Assembly (NCBI GenBank): GCA_963519845.1
Contig: CAUQNX010000013.1
Coordinates: 71,775 to 135,774 of the forward strand
DNA length: 64,000 nucleotides
Reading direction: 5' to 3'
Source of the DNA: Moellerella sp963519845
GTDB lineage: Bacteria; Pseudomonadota; Gammaproteobacteria; Enterobacterales; Enterobacteriaceae
A program made the translations under genes and the position numbers. The notes under the pieces are model-generated. The model worked only from the letters and a program-made list of their open reading frames with translations, did no database searches and was not told the origin of the DNA. Below are positions 34,461-43,932 of the stretch, piece by piece. Within the stretch, counting starts at the first letter, position 1, and each line of letters opens with the position of its first letter.

Positions 34461-34468
34461 GGTGTTTA

Positions 34469-35494
34469 ATGAAAGCACTCGCTAAGCTGTACGCCAAACC
34501 GGGGATCTGGATGACAGATGTACCGGAACCCACAGTCGGACACAATGATGTACTGATTAAAATACGTAAAACCGCAATTTGTGGAACAGATATCCATATT
34601 TATAACTGGGATGAATGGTCGCAAAAAACTATTCCTGTACCTATGGTGGTTGGACACGAATTTGTCGGGGAAATTGTCGCTTTAGGGCAAGAGGTACAAG
34701 GATTTAAAATTGGTGATCGGGTGTCGGGGGAAGGGCATATAACCTGTGGGCACTGCCGTAATTGTCGCGGTGGCCGAACTCATCTTTGTCGTAATACATC
34801 GGGTGTTGGCGTTAATCGCAACGGCTGTTTCGCTGAGTATTTGGCAATCCCGGCGTTTAATGCGTTTAAAATTCCCAATAATATTCCTGATGAGATCGCG
34901 GCTATTTTTGATCCATTCGGTAATGCCGTTCACACTGCGCTCTCTTTTGATTTAGTCGGTGAAGATGTTCTAGTTTGTGGCGCAGGCCCTATTGGTATTA
35001 TGGCTGCGGCTGTATGTCGCCATGCTGGTGCTCGCCATGTGGTGATTACCGATATTAATGAATATCGTCTTGAGTTAGCCCGTAAGTTTGGTGTAACGCG
35101 AGCGGTTAATGTGGGTCGTGAAGATATCAAATCCGTGATGACCGAACTGGGTATGCAGGAAGGTTTCGATGTGGCTTTGGAAGTTTCAGGCTCACCCGCG
35201 GCTTTTCATACCATGCTCGATACCATGAACCACGGCGGCCGTATTGCCTTATTGGGAATACCGCCATCAAAAATGGAAATCGATTGGGGCAAAGTTATTT
35301 TTAAAGGGTTATTTATCAAAGGCATCTATGGGCGTGAGATGTTTGAAACCTGGTATAAAATGGTCAGCCTGATCCAATCTGGTGTTGATTTAAGCCCGCT
35401 GATCACTCATGAATTCGCAATTGATGATTTTCAACAGGGTTTTGATGTGATGAGTTCCGGTCAATCTGGAAAAGTAATTTTAAATTGGGATTAG
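34469..35494 (+). CDS. tdh: L-threonine 3-dehydrogenase
   Basis: Oxidises threonine to 2-amino-3-oxobutyrate, the substrate of Kbl. 341 residues, exactly the E. coli length. The catalytic zinc site begins with ICGTDIH near residue 38 and GHEF near residue 63. The structural zinc loop has four Cys (CGHCRNC then C), and the NAD motif is GAGPIGIMA near residue 172. Second gene of the kbl-tdh operon. Confidence 0.97.
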   Translation: MKALAKLYAKPGIWMTDVPEPTVGHNDVLIKIRKTAICGTDIHIYNWDEWSQKTIPVPMVVGHEFVGEIVALGQEVQGFKIGDRVSGEGHITCGHCRNCRGGRTHLCRNTSGVGVNRNGCFAEYLAIPAFNAFKIPNNIPDEIAAIFDPFGNAVHTALSFDLVGEDVLVCGAGPIGIMAAAVCRHAGARHVVITDINEYRLELARKFGVTRAVNVGREDIKSVMTELGMQEGFDVALEVSGSPAAFHTMLDTMNHGGRIALLGIPPSKMEIDWGKVIFKGLFIKGIYGREMFETWYKMVSLIQSGVDLSPLITHEFAIDDFQQGFDVMSSGQSGKVILNWD

Positions 35495-35510
35495 TTCGTT
35501 AATCAACAAA

Positions 35511-35548
35511 GTTAGCCAATAACCAGATTGCTTAGGTTATTGGCTAAC
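35511..35548. terminator. bidirectional terminator between tdh and yibQ
   Basis: GTTAGCCAATAACC (35511-35524) and GGTTATTGGCTAAC (35535-35548) form a perfect 14-base stem with a 10-base loop between two convergent genes. Plus-strand tail is TATTTAATT. Confidence 0.8.
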
Positions 35549-35551
35549 TAT

Positions 35552-36532
35552 TTAATTCTTCTTCTGCGGAAAAAGTGGCGGTTTTTTGTTGGATAACAGT
35601 GGTTGTAGCGCGGGGTCATGATAAATCGCTTCGACCATAAACATCAAAAAATCAATTCCTTCGAGTGAATAAGTCGATTCTGGAAATTCGCAAATACCAA
35701 TAGTTACTGACTTAATCTCTGGCTTTGGCGCTGCTTTAGGCTCGACAAGGGGTTTAACCAGCGGCGATTGTGTCTCTGGCTGCATTCTTATCACTTTTGT
35801 CGGCGGGCTATTTTTAAAGATGGCGCTGACGGCAACTAATTCCACATCTGCCGGTAGCTGAGGCAGCGCTTTTTGCAAGGCTCTTACTGTCGATGGGTGC
35901 GGGTGGCCAATAGCGATGGCACTGCCATGTTTACGCGCATAAGCGACGGCTTTATTGAGCTGGCTGCGCGTCTCTTCTTCCGATTGCGAGTTATCGATAA
36001 AAATATTGCGGCGAACCACAGGAACACCAAATTGTCCCGCGGCTTTGCTCGCTTGAGTATTGCCGATGGTCATACTATCGAGAAAATAGAGTTTCTGGTG
36101 GGAGAGGGATTGCATCACATTGATCATACCGGGCAAGTTGGAGGTCATCTCGCTACCCATATGATTATTCATGCCACTAGCGTAAGGCACTAGGCTAACA
36201 GCTCGGCGAATAATGCGATCCACTTCCTGCGGACTCATTGAAGGAGCCAGCGTGTTTTTCTCGAGAGGCTGTTTACTCAATGGCTTCATCGGCATATGAA
36301 TTAAGATCTCTCGACCTTGTTGATGCGCTTTTTCAGCCACTTGTTTGCCATGAGGCGAATCCGGCAAGATCGCAATAGAGACCTGTACCGGCAGCGCCAG
36401 TATCAGATTATCTTCTTTTACTCGATAGCCAAAATCATCAATCACAATCGCTAATTTTACCGCACTGGCTTGCATACTCACCAATAACAGCATTAGAAAG
36501 CTAATGAGATTATGCGGCCGATAATTCAACAT
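35552..36532 (-). CDS. yibQ: divergent polysaccharide deacetylase family protein YibQ
   Basis: A predicted periplasmic protein of 326 residues with an N-terminal signal peptide (hydrophobic residues about 8-22, cleavage after ASA). The divergent polysaccharide deacetylase fold is shown by KLAIVIDDFGYR, IHMPMKP, MNNHMGS and AIGHPHPST. A Pro/Lys-rich segment follows near residue 255. ATG 36532 is chosen; it begins the signal peptide and lies just past the envC stop. Paired with envC, as in E. coli. Enzyme activity is unproven. Confidence 0.9.
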   Translation of the reverse strand: MLNYRPHNLISFLMLLLVSMQASAVKLAIVIDDFGYRVKEDNLILALPVQVSIAILPDSPHGKQVAEKAHQQGREILIHMPMKPLSKQPLEKNTLAPSMSPQEVDRIIRRAVSLVPYASGMNNHMGSEMTSNLPGMINVMQSLSHQKLYFLDSMTIGNTQASKAAGQFGVPVVRRNIFIDNSQSEEETRSQLNKAVAYARKHGSAIAIGHPHPSTVRALQKALPQLPADVELVAVSAIFKNSPPTKVIRMQPETQSPLVKPLVEPKAAPKPEIKSVTIGICEFPESTYSLEGIDFLMFMVEAIYHDPALQPLLSNKKPPLFPQKKN

Positions 36533-36534
36533 AT

Positions 36535-37824
36535 TTATTTCCCAAGCCAAGGTCGTGGATTAACAGTTTTACCTTGGCGTCTAATTTCAAAATAGAGCGA
36601 TGGGCGTTCTTGGCCGCCACTGCTACCCACTAAAGCAATAGGCTGACCAGCTCGCACTTGTTGTCCAACATTGACTAGCGCACTTTGATTATAGCCATAG
36701 AGGCTCATATCGCCCTTACCATGCTCAATAACGACAACTAGACCATAGCCTTGTAACCAATCAGCTAAGAGGACACGACCATCGGCAATCGCTTTAACTT
36801 GCGTTCCTTCACTGGCGCCAATCACCATTCCTTTCCAGCGTAATTCACCGGAAATGGCTTCACCATAACTATGTAATGTTTGTCCACGCACTGGCCACAT
36901 GGCTTGCCCATCTGGACGACCAAGGCCGCCAGTACGTGCCATTAATGAACGTTCACTCTCATTTGGCTTATAAGAGGCACCTTTCTGTTTAGCTTGGCGC
37001 TCTTTTTCCGCCACTTGAAGACGAATACGCGCTGCCTCTTTGGCTTCTTTCTCTGCTCTGGCTTTGGCTTCTCGTTCGGCACGGACAATTTTGTCACGCA
37101 AACGGGCTTCATTTTGCTTCATCATCGCCAGATTTTTCTGTTCTTCTTTAAGCGTACTTTCGAGCTGAGTAAGTGTTTGTTTACGCGCCACTTGAGTCTT
37201 ATCCAGTTTGCGTTTTTCTTGCTGCTGTTTGGCTAAGATGGCTTTCTGTTCTGACTGTTTTTTTTGCTCTAATCCGCGTTGTTTATCGAGTTCTTCCGTC
37301 GTTTTGCCTAATTGAACGATAGTTTTCTCTCTCGCTAGATTTAAATAGCGATAATAGGCAAAGATGCGCTCTTCCCGCAAACCATCTTCACCTTTAAAAA
37401 ATAGCTCTAATCCTTGATGTTGGCCTTGCCGGAATGCCGCATCAAGCTGCCCAGCAAGCAGTGATTCTTGCTCGATTTTCTGTTTTTTCAGGCGTTGGAT
37501 ATTGCTATTTAATGAGCTGATATCTTTATTTAGCTGCTGCAACTGATCTTGTGTTTTGTACAAACTGCGGCTAGCGGCGGAAATACTCTGCTCTTGCTGC
37601 TGAAGTTGCTTTAATAGATCAGTACGCTTGTTTTGTTGGTCTTTAACACTTTTCTCTTTATCGGCAATATTTTGCAGCAAGTTCTTCAATTGATCTTTAT
37701 TTTCATTGACTTGGTTTGCTGCAAAACTGGAAGGCAGAGAAAGGGAGAACAAACCGCAGGCCAGCAGAACTGACATGAGCGTGGTTCGAATAAATGGCGT
37801 TCGAGTAAATTTATTATTTGCCAT
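36535..37824 (-). CDS. envC: murein hydrolase activator EnvC
   Basis: A periplasmic factor that activates the amidases AmiA and AmiB at the septum under FtsEX control. 429 residues: a signal peptide (cleaved after SSFA), a long coiled coil at about residues 40-280 rich in Lys, Gln and Glu, and a C-terminal LytM domain. The LytM metal ligands are degenerate (LYGYNQ where active enzymes have His), as expected for a non-catalytic activator. Followed directly by yibQ. Confidence 0.95.
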   Translation of the reverse strand: MANNKFTRTPFIRTTLMSVLLACGLFSLSLPSSFAANQVNENKDQLKNLLQNIADKEKSVKDQQNKRTDLLKQLQQQEQSISAASRSLYKTQDQLQQLNKDISSLNSNIQRLKKQKIEQESLLAGQLDAAFRQGQHQGLELFFKGEDGLREERIFAYYRYLNLAREKTIVQLGKTTEELDKQRGLEQKKQSEQKAILAKQQQEKRKLDKTQVARKQTLTQLESTLKEEQKNLAMMKQNEARLRDKIVRAEREAKARAEKEAKEAARIRLQVAEKERQAKQKGASYKPNESERSLMARTGGLGRPDGQAMWPVRGQTLHSYGEAISGELRWKGMVIGASEGTQVKAIADGRVLLADWLQGYGLVVVIEHGKGDMSLYGYNQSALVNVGQQVRAGQPIALVGSSGGQERPSLYFEIRRQGKTVNPRPWLGK

Positions 37825-38265
37825 TCTTATTTATCACCTTGAATGAACATGACCGCTGATTGTTCCATTGAGCGCAATAGATTGCCATAATCTTGATGTC
37901 TTAGTTTTTGATGTTGAATAATGGGAGTCTCGCCTAATTTAGCTTTGTGCCATTAAATTAGAGGATAATGTAACATTATCACTGATATCATTTGTTAAGC
38001 TATAAAAAATGAATATTTATTAAGCATAAGATAAATAACATGAAAGAAAAATCAATTTCAACCTCACTAAGCCCAGATTTGATCGGATTGAGTGCTATTT
38101 TATGCCTAGTTTGATACCAGATTGGCCGATTAGCACTATTTTTGTGTATCAACCCGCAAAAAAAAGCGCCTCAGATTGCGGGAACTGGCTGTAATTAGGT
38201 CAGTTCGAAGGTATACTCACATCCCTTTGATATCTGATATTAACCAACGGGAGTGATACCCCCCC
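37825..38265. other. intergenic region between envC and yibN
   Basis: No gene is seen; gpmM, which lies here in E. coli, is absent. It contains a perfect palindrome GATAATGT-A-ACATTATC at 37964-37980, of operator type, and a possible -10 TATACT just upstream of yibN. Both flanking genes point away from it. Confidence 0.55.
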
Positions 38266-38703
38266 ATGATGCAAGAAATCATGCAATTTATTAACCAGAA
38301 TATGATGTTAAGTCTGGTTTGGATCGCGTTGTTCGTCGCTGTAGTTGTTTTAACCGTTAAAGGCATGTTTTCTAAGTCGAAGGTTATCTCACGCGGACAA
38401 GCAATATTTTCTATTAATAAAGAAGATGCTGTTGTTGTGGATTTACGTTCACGAGACGATTTCCGTAAAGGCCATATCACGGATTCCATCAATCTAACTC
38501 CATCTGAGATTAAAGATAATAATCTAGGTGAATTGGAAAAACATAAACAGAAGCCTATAATTGTGGTTTCAGCGAATGGTATGGATGCAAGCAAACCAGC
38601 TGAACATCTGGTACAGCATGGCTTTGAAAAAGTCTTTATCCTGAAAGAAGGGATCTCTGGCTGGGCAGGTGAAAACTTACCACTCGCTCGTGGTAAGAAA
38701 TAA
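38266..38703 (+). CDS. yibN: rhodanese-like membrane protein YibN
   Basis: 145 residues: one N-terminal membrane helix (residues about 14-32) followed by a rhodanese-like domain with VVDLRSRDDFRKGHI and LKEGISGWAGENLPL. There is no cysteine anywhere in the protein, so it cannot be an active sulfurtransferase. In E. coli the next gene is grxC; here secB follows after 67 bases. Work in E. coli links YibN to membrane protein insertion, which would fit the neighbourhood, but that is not shown by this sequence. Confidence 0.9.
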   Translation: MMQEIMQFINQNMMLSLVWIALFVAVVVLTVKGMFSKSKVISRGQAIFSINKEDAVVVDLRSRDDFRKGHITDSINLTPSEIKDNNLGELEKHKQKPIIVVSANGMDASKPAEHLVQHGFEKVFILKEGISGWAGENLPLARGKK

Positions 38704-38770
38704 CTTAAATAAATAAGTAAATTTTTTTACATTGTCGAAATCATATGGACGTTAAAAGGTAATTATTATT

Positions 38771-39244
38771 ATGTCAGAACAAAATAACTCAGAAATGGTA
38801 TTCCAGATCCAGCGTGTCTATACTAAAGATGTTTCTTTTGAAGCACCTAATGCGCCGCAGATCTTCCAGAAAGAGTGGCAGCCAGAAGTAAAATTAGATT
38901 TAGATACCTCTTCTACCCTGTTAGCAGAAGGTATTTATGAAGTCGTACTGCGCGTGACAGTAACGGCAAATTTAGGTGAAGAGACAGGTTTCCTGTGTGA
39001 AGTTCAACAAGCAGGTATCTTCTCTATCGAGGGAATTGAAGGAACTCAGATGGCACATTGCTTAGGTGCATACTGCCCAAATATCCTGTTCCCTTATGCA
39101 CGTGAGTGCATCACCAGCCAAGTCAGTCGTGGTACATTCCCTCAACTCAACTTGGCGCCAGTAAATTTTGATGCATTGTTCATGAGCTACCTGCAACAGC
39201 AGGAAGAACAAGCAGCAAATGCTGAAGCCCCACAGGAAAGTTAA
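38771..39244 (+). CDS. secB: protein-export chaperone SecB
   Basis: A cytoplasmic tetrameric chaperone that keeps preproteins unfolded for SecA. 157 residues, close to E. coli. Landmarks are FQIQRVYTKDVSFEAPNAP at the N terminus and LNLAPVNFDALF near the C terminus. Its stop overlaps the gpsA start by one base, the same coupling as in E. coli. Confidence 0.97.
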   Translation: MSEQNNSEMVFQIQRVYTKDVSFEAPNAPQIFQKEWQPEVKLDLDTSSTLLAEGIYEVVLRVTVTANLGEETGFLCEVQQAGIFSIEGIEGTQMAHCLGAYCPNILFPYARECITSQVSRGTFPQLNLAPVNFDALFMSYLQQQEEQAANAEAPQES

Positions 39245-40278
39245 TGAATTATACTGCTTCAATGACAGTAATCGGTGCCGGCTCATACGGCACCGCTTTA
39301 GCGATTACCCTAGCGCGCAATGGTCACCAAGTCATATTATGGGGCCATGACGCAGCTCATATTCAACGATTACAGCAAGACCGGAGCAACAGCCACTTTT
39401 TGCCCGGCGTTTCTTTCCCTGATAGTTTATCCCTCGAAACCGATTTAGAAAAAGCGGTTAAAGCCAGTAATAATCTTCTGATTGTGGTTCCTAGCCATGT
39501 TTTTGGCGACGTACTAAAACAAATTAAGCCATTTTTAGTGGCTGACGCGCGCATTATTTGGGCGACAAAAGGATTAGAACGCGATACTGGTCGTTTGTTG
39601 CAGGATGTAGCGCGTGAAGTATTAGGCAATGAAATTCCCCTTGCAGTCCTATCAGGGCCGACTTTCGCCAAAGAGCTTGCGGCAGGTCTACCGACCGCTA
39701 TCTCAGTTGCAGCGACAGATAGTGATTTTGGCGATGAGCTACAGCAGCTATTCCACTGTGGCAAAAGCTTTCGGGTCTATAAAAATCCCGATATTATCGG
39801 CGTACAGTTAGGCGGCGCAGTCAAAAACGTAATAGCGATTGGTGCGGGTATTTCTGATGGCATGGGATTCGGTGCCAATGCGCGTACTGCTTTGATTACG
39901 CGTGGATTAGCTGAGATGAGTCGCTTAGGCGCAGCACTCGGCGCAGATCCTTCCACTTTTATGGGTATGGCTGGTCTTGGCGATCTTGTGTTAACCTGCA
40001 CAGATAACCAATCACGTAACCGCCGCTTTGGCATGATGCTGGGTCAAGGTATCAGTGTCGAAGATGCAGAGAGCCAAATTGGCCAAGTGGTCGAAGGCTA
40101 TCGAAATACAAAAGAAGTTAAAGTGTTGGCAGAGCGCCTTGGTGTTGAAATGCCAATTACAGAACAGCTGTATCAGATCTTGTATTGCAATAAGAATGTG
40201 TTGGAAGCGGCCAAAGCCTTGCTAGGCAGAGCAACCAAAGATGAAATTTCTGATATGAGCGTCACTCAAAAGTTATAA
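39244..40278 (+). CDS. gpsA: glycerol-3-phosphate dehydrogenase [NAD(P)+]
   Basis: Reduces dihydroxyacetone phosphate to sn-glycerol 3-phosphate for phospholipid synthesis. 344 residues. The dinucleotide motif is GAGSYGTA near residue 11, followed by SGPTFAKELA, and the catalytic Lys is in GGAVKNVIAIGAG. Between secB (one-base overlap) and cysE (14-base gap). Confidence 0.98.
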   Translation: MNYTASMTVIGAGSYGTALAITLARNGHQVILWGHDAAHIQRLQQDRSNSHFLPGVSFPDSLSLETDLEKAVKASNNLLIVVPSHVFGDVLKQIKPFLVADARIIWATKGLERDTGRLLQDVAREVLGNEIPLAVLSGPTFAKELAAGLPTAISVAATDSDFGDELQQLFHCGKSFRVYKNPDIIGVQLGGAVKNVIAIGAGISDGMGFGANARTALITRGLAEMSRLGAALGADPSTFMGMAGLGDLVLTCTDNQSRNRRFGMMLGQGISVEDAESQIGQVVEGYRNTKEVKVLAERLGVEMPITEQLYQILYCNKNVLEAAKALLGRATKDEISDMSVTQKL

Positions 40279-40292
40279 TTAAGTGGGTTAAT

Positions 40293-41114
40293 ATGTCGCA
40301 AGAAGAACTGGATAGAGTCTGGGCTCATATTAAAGAAGAGGGTAAAGCCCTTGCTGATTGTGAGCCTATGTTGGCTAGTTTCTTTCATGCGACATTACTT
40401 AAACACGAAAATTTAGGTAGTGCTCTTAGCTATATGCTGGCGAATAAACTGGGCACGCCGATTATGCCTGCTATCGCGGTGCGTGAAGTGGTCGAAGATG
40501 CTTATCGCCATGATGCCCAGATGATCTTATCTGCCGCCCGTGATTTATCTGCTGTACGCCTGCGTGACCCTGCTGTCGATAAATACTCAACGCCTCTGCT
40601 CTATTTAAAAGGTTTCCATGCGCTACAAGCCTATCGTATCGGCCACTGGCTGTGGAAAGAGGGGCGCGAAGCACTGGCGATCTATTTACAAAATCAAATC
40701 TCAGTTTCATTTGCGGTGGATATCCATCCGGCGGCACGCATTGGTTGCGGAATTATGCTCGATCATGCAACGGGAATTGTGATTGGTGAAACGGCTGTTG
40801 TGGAAGATGATGTCTCTATTCTGCAATCTGTCACCCTCGGCGGTACGGGCAAAACTGGTGGCGATCGCCATCCAAAAGTTCGCGAAGGGGTAATGATTGG
40901 CGCCGGAGCTAAAATTCTGGGCAATATCGAAATTGGCCGCGGTGCTCGCATCGGTGCTGGCTCTGTGGTGCTACATGCTGTTCCACCTCATACCACAGTC
41001 GCCGGTGTACCAGCGCGAATTGTTGGTAAACCTAGCAGTGAAAACCCCTCTTTCGATATGGATCAAAACTTTAGCAGCTCGATTTATGGCTTTGAATTTG
41101 GTGATGGTATCTAG
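40293..41114 (+). CDS. cysE: serine O-acetyltransferase
   Basis: Acetylates serine for cysteine synthesis. 273 residues, the E. coli length. An N-terminal helical domain is followed from about residue 140 by a left-handed beta-helix (VDIHPAARIG, GIMLDHATGIVIGE, VTLGGTGKTGGDRHPK), and the flexible C-terminal tail ends in FGDGI, the Ile that docks into CysK. Last of the secB-gpsA-cysE group; in E. coli trmL follows, here a 3-kb insertion intervenes. Confidence 0.97.
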   Translation: MSQEELDRVWAHIKEEGKALADCEPMLASFFHATLLKHENLGSALSYMLANKLGTPIMPAIAVREVVEDAYRHDAQMILSAARDLSAVRLRDPAVDKYSTPLLYLKGFHALQAYRIGHWLWKEGREALAIYLQNQISVSFAVDIHPAARIGCGIMLDHATGIVIGETAVVEDDVSILQSVTLGGTGKTGGDRHPKVREGVMIGAGAKILGNIEIGRGARIGAGSVVLHAVPPHTTVAGVPARIVGKPSSENPSFDMDQNFSSSIYGFEFGDGI

Positions 41115-41620
41115 TTATCTCCTTAACATACATATTCAATTACTCAGTGAGGCCTTACTTGACCTCGCCTAGATTTACATTTCAAGGTTACTATTAAAGG
41201 CTAGCTAGTATCATTGGTACTATGAATTATTAACAAGCGATAAAGATTAACCCTCATAAATGGTGTTGTCCGCTGATTGAGAAAATTCAGAACGAGATAA
41301 ATAGCTGCTTATCAATAGACCCCTTTATAGTTCATCTAAGACTTCCCGTCGCTAGAAGTGTTGCATCATAATTAATTGTTCGAGTCAATTAAAGCATAGT
41401 AAGTGTGCTATACGTAAAAAATACTCTTACTTTCAAAATTCACCTTGTTTTATCGAATTTAATTGATATTTATGACAATATCATCAAATGATTGAAGTTT
41501 TAAGCACATAGATACTATGAATTTAAATTGTTTTGATATATGCTTAAATTTATTTTTTGTGGTGAATGATTCAATTCACTCTCATTATTTGAGTTATTGT
41601 TTATTAATGCAAGGATCCCT
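41115..41620. other. AT-rich gap between cysE and the acyltransferase remnant
   Basis: About 500 bases with no supported gene. No clear terminator follows cysE. A purine-rich AAGGA at 41611-41615 is the likely ribosome site of the next gene. The sharp rise in AT content marks the left edge of the accessory insertion between cysE and trmL. Confidence 0.5.
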
Positions 41621-42692
41621 GTGTCAACAACTAATCACATATTACCTCTTACGTCGATACGATTTTTTGCTGCTATCTTTGTATTATTTAGTCATTTAAG
41701 CTATTTTTCAGCAACATCTCTATCCGTTTTTTATGTAAAAGAAGGTTTTATCGGCGTAACACTATTTTTTATTCTTTCTGGTTTTGTTTTAGCTTATTCT
41801 TACGAGGATAGATTTAAAAAGAAGAAGACAACTATCTTTTCTTTTTATTCAGCAAGAATAGCAAGAATATATCCTTTACATATATTAACTTTAATTCTAG
41901 CGCTTCCTTTTTTTCTCATTAACAGCCCTGATTTTTTATCACTTTTATCTAATGTTTTCCTTCTACAGGCATTTATTCCTAATGACAGTTACTATTTTAG
42001 TTTAAATGCTCCATCATGGAGTATTTCGGTTGAGATGCTTTTTTATTTATTATTTCCTTTATTAATTAGATTTAAAGCAAGTTTTCTAATTTCCATTACA
42101 ATAATACTTATCTTAATAAAAATAGTATTGTCAGTTTCAATAATTGATGACAGCTTAAAACATGCATATATATATATTTCCAATATTAAGAATACCTGAT
42201 TTTATCATAGGAATATTGTTATTTAGATGGAGAAAAAAAATTCCCATGGAAAAACTAACAGTATCTAATTTAAATTTAGCTCAGATTGTATCTTTGTTTT
42301 TTTTCTGTGTTTTTATTTACTTGTCTGAGTACATCCCAATATCGTATAGATATGATATATATTATATATTGCCAATGTCCATGGTAATATTTAGTCTATC
42401 TTTCTCTAATAGTTTCCTTGGAAGAATTTTATCTTCTAAATTTCTTGTTTTACTTGGTGAGTCAAGTTTTGCACTATATATGATACATCAAATTATCATA
42501 CGAGGCCTTATTAAACTAAATGGAAAATTAAATATTCTTAATGATTTAAGCTTACTTGCTTTAATACTAATATCTAGTATGTTATTTAGTTTATTACTTT
42601 ATAAATTTTATGAAATACCTGCTAAAAGAATGACATTATCATTTTTAGGTAAACTTCACCACAATAATAAAAATAAAAATAAAATATTATAA
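41621..42692 (+). pseudogene. acyltransferase-3 (OafA-like O-acetyltransferase), interrupted by a frameshift at an (AT)6 tract
   Basis: Two frames together make one membrane acyltransferase of about 355 residues. The first, from GTG 41621 (AAGGA upstream), starts with LPLTSIRFFAAIFVLFSHL, has FFILSGFVLAYSY and the PSWSISVEMLFY motif, and ends at 42199. The second takes over within 42162-42199 and reads PILRIPDFIIGILLF through the final membrane helices to 42692. The frames meet at six AT units (42166-42177); gain of one unit, or loss of one base, would restore the frame. Such enzymes O-acetylate lipopolysaccharide sugars. It may be phase-off, decayed, or a sequencing error. Confidence 0.8.
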
Positions 42693-42933
42693 TTTATATG
42701 ATTAACATCATGATTAATCTGGTTGTAAATGAAAAATATACATCTGATGATGTTTCATCCTATATTTTTCAAATCACTAAACATAAATTTTTGTATTTTT
42801 ATTGATTGGCTGTAGATATAAATTTATGATTCGAGGTGAATTTGTAAGAGTATGAAAGTGACATATGGATCAAACGAAAAAATAGATTCAGGATACACAA
42901 AGGGGAGGCGGCCGTTACCGCCAATATCTGATG

Positions 42934-42937
42934 CTTA
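42934..42937. repeat. target-site duplication, left copy
   Basis: CTTA at 42934-42937 is repeated at 43997-44000 on the other side of the IS3-family element, the 3-4 base duplication expected for this family. Confidence 0.6.
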
Positions 42938-42950
42938 TGTCCACTCTCCA

Positions 42951-43634
42951 TTAACTGAGACACACCAACTTAGATTTTTCTAACTGTTTACGATAGGCCT
43001 CCGGTGGGAGGTGATTTAAATTTTCATGAGTCCGATTTTGATTATAATCTTGCAGCCAAAACCACGCCATTTCTCTAACTTGGCTGAGTGATTCAAATAA
43101 ATAGGCATTTAAAAATTCACGTCGTAACTAGCCATTAAAGCGCTCGATAAATCCGTTTTGTTGTGGTTTATCGGGTTGAATATGGCATAATTCTATTTGA
43201 TTACTTTCACAATAATTCAATAGCTTGCCAGATATTAATTCAGGCCCATTATCAACTCGGAGCTGTTTTGGCAATCCTCTTTCGATTTTTAAGCACTCCA
43301 GAACTCGGATAACAGGCTCCGCTGGCAGCGATGTATCGACCTCGATTACTATACATTTGCGGGTGCTTTTATCAATAATATTCAATGTTCTGAATCGTTT
43401 ACCACAATATAAACTGTCATGCATGAAGTCTAATGCCCATTGAGCATTGGGTGTTTTCTCTACTAATAATGGCCTTTTCGTGCGCGTAGGAAGCACTTTT
43501 CTAATGCGACGTTTTAGATTTAACCCTAAGCGACAATAAACGCGGTCTTTTTCACGCCAACTTTGAGCTTTTCGATAAAATGTTGCTTGTGATAAAGAAG
43601 TTAACATACACGCTTTAATGGCCGACAAACCCAC
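42951..43634 (-). pseudogene. IS3-family transposase orfB, with in-frame stop
   Basis: The DDE transposase domain is recognisable: NAQWALDFMHDSL (first Asp), LRVDNGPELIS (second Asp), and QNGFIERFNG (Glu). After FNG a TAG codon (43130-43128) breaks the frame. The following codons read LRREFLNAYLFESLSQVREM and go on to a TAA at 42953-42951 in the same frame, so one base change restores it. The N terminus lies in a different frame from orfA, as is usual for IS3 fusions made by programmed frameshifting. Confidence 0.85.
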
Positions 43635-43659
43635 TTGAATAAGCGATTGTGCACATGAT

Positions 43660-43932
43660 TTACCAACCCTTTTTTGCGAAAAGCGCCTTCATGGCATGAT
43701 TTTCAAGGTTAACATCTGCAAACATCTTTTTGAGTTTGGTATTTGCTTCTTCCAGCTCTTTTAATCGTTTAACATCATTAGTTTCCATGCCATCATACTT
43801 TGATTTCCAATTATAATAAGTGGCGTTACTAATACTATTTTGGCGGCAAATATCTTCCACTTTCATACCAGAATCCGCAAGTTTTAAAATATTGACGATT
43901 CGAGTTTCCGTAAAACGAGCTTTTTTCATCAT
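43660..43932 (-). CDS. IS3-family transposase orfA
   Basis: 90 residues. A helix-turn-helix (FTETRIVNILKLADSGMKVED..ISNATYYNWKSKY region) is followed by a leucine-zipper-like segment (RLKELEEANTKLKKMFAD). It starts at ATG 43932 and ends shortly before orfB. The product alone binds the IS ends; the full transposase needs the orfAB fusion, which here is disrupted by the stop in orfB. Confidence 0.88.
   Translation of the reverse strand: MMKKARFTETRIVNILKLADSGMKVEDICRQNSISNATYYNWKSKYDGMETNDVKRLKELEEANTKLKKMFADVNLENHAMKALFAKKGW

Noticed and set aside
41517..41699. Open frame of about 60 codons before the acyltransferase
   Set aside because: It overlaps the start of the acyltransferase in a different frame and lacks a ribosome site or motif.
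42907..42922. Short GGCGG/CCGCC hairpin near the left IS end, considered as a terminator
   Set aside because: Only five pairs and no T run on either strand.
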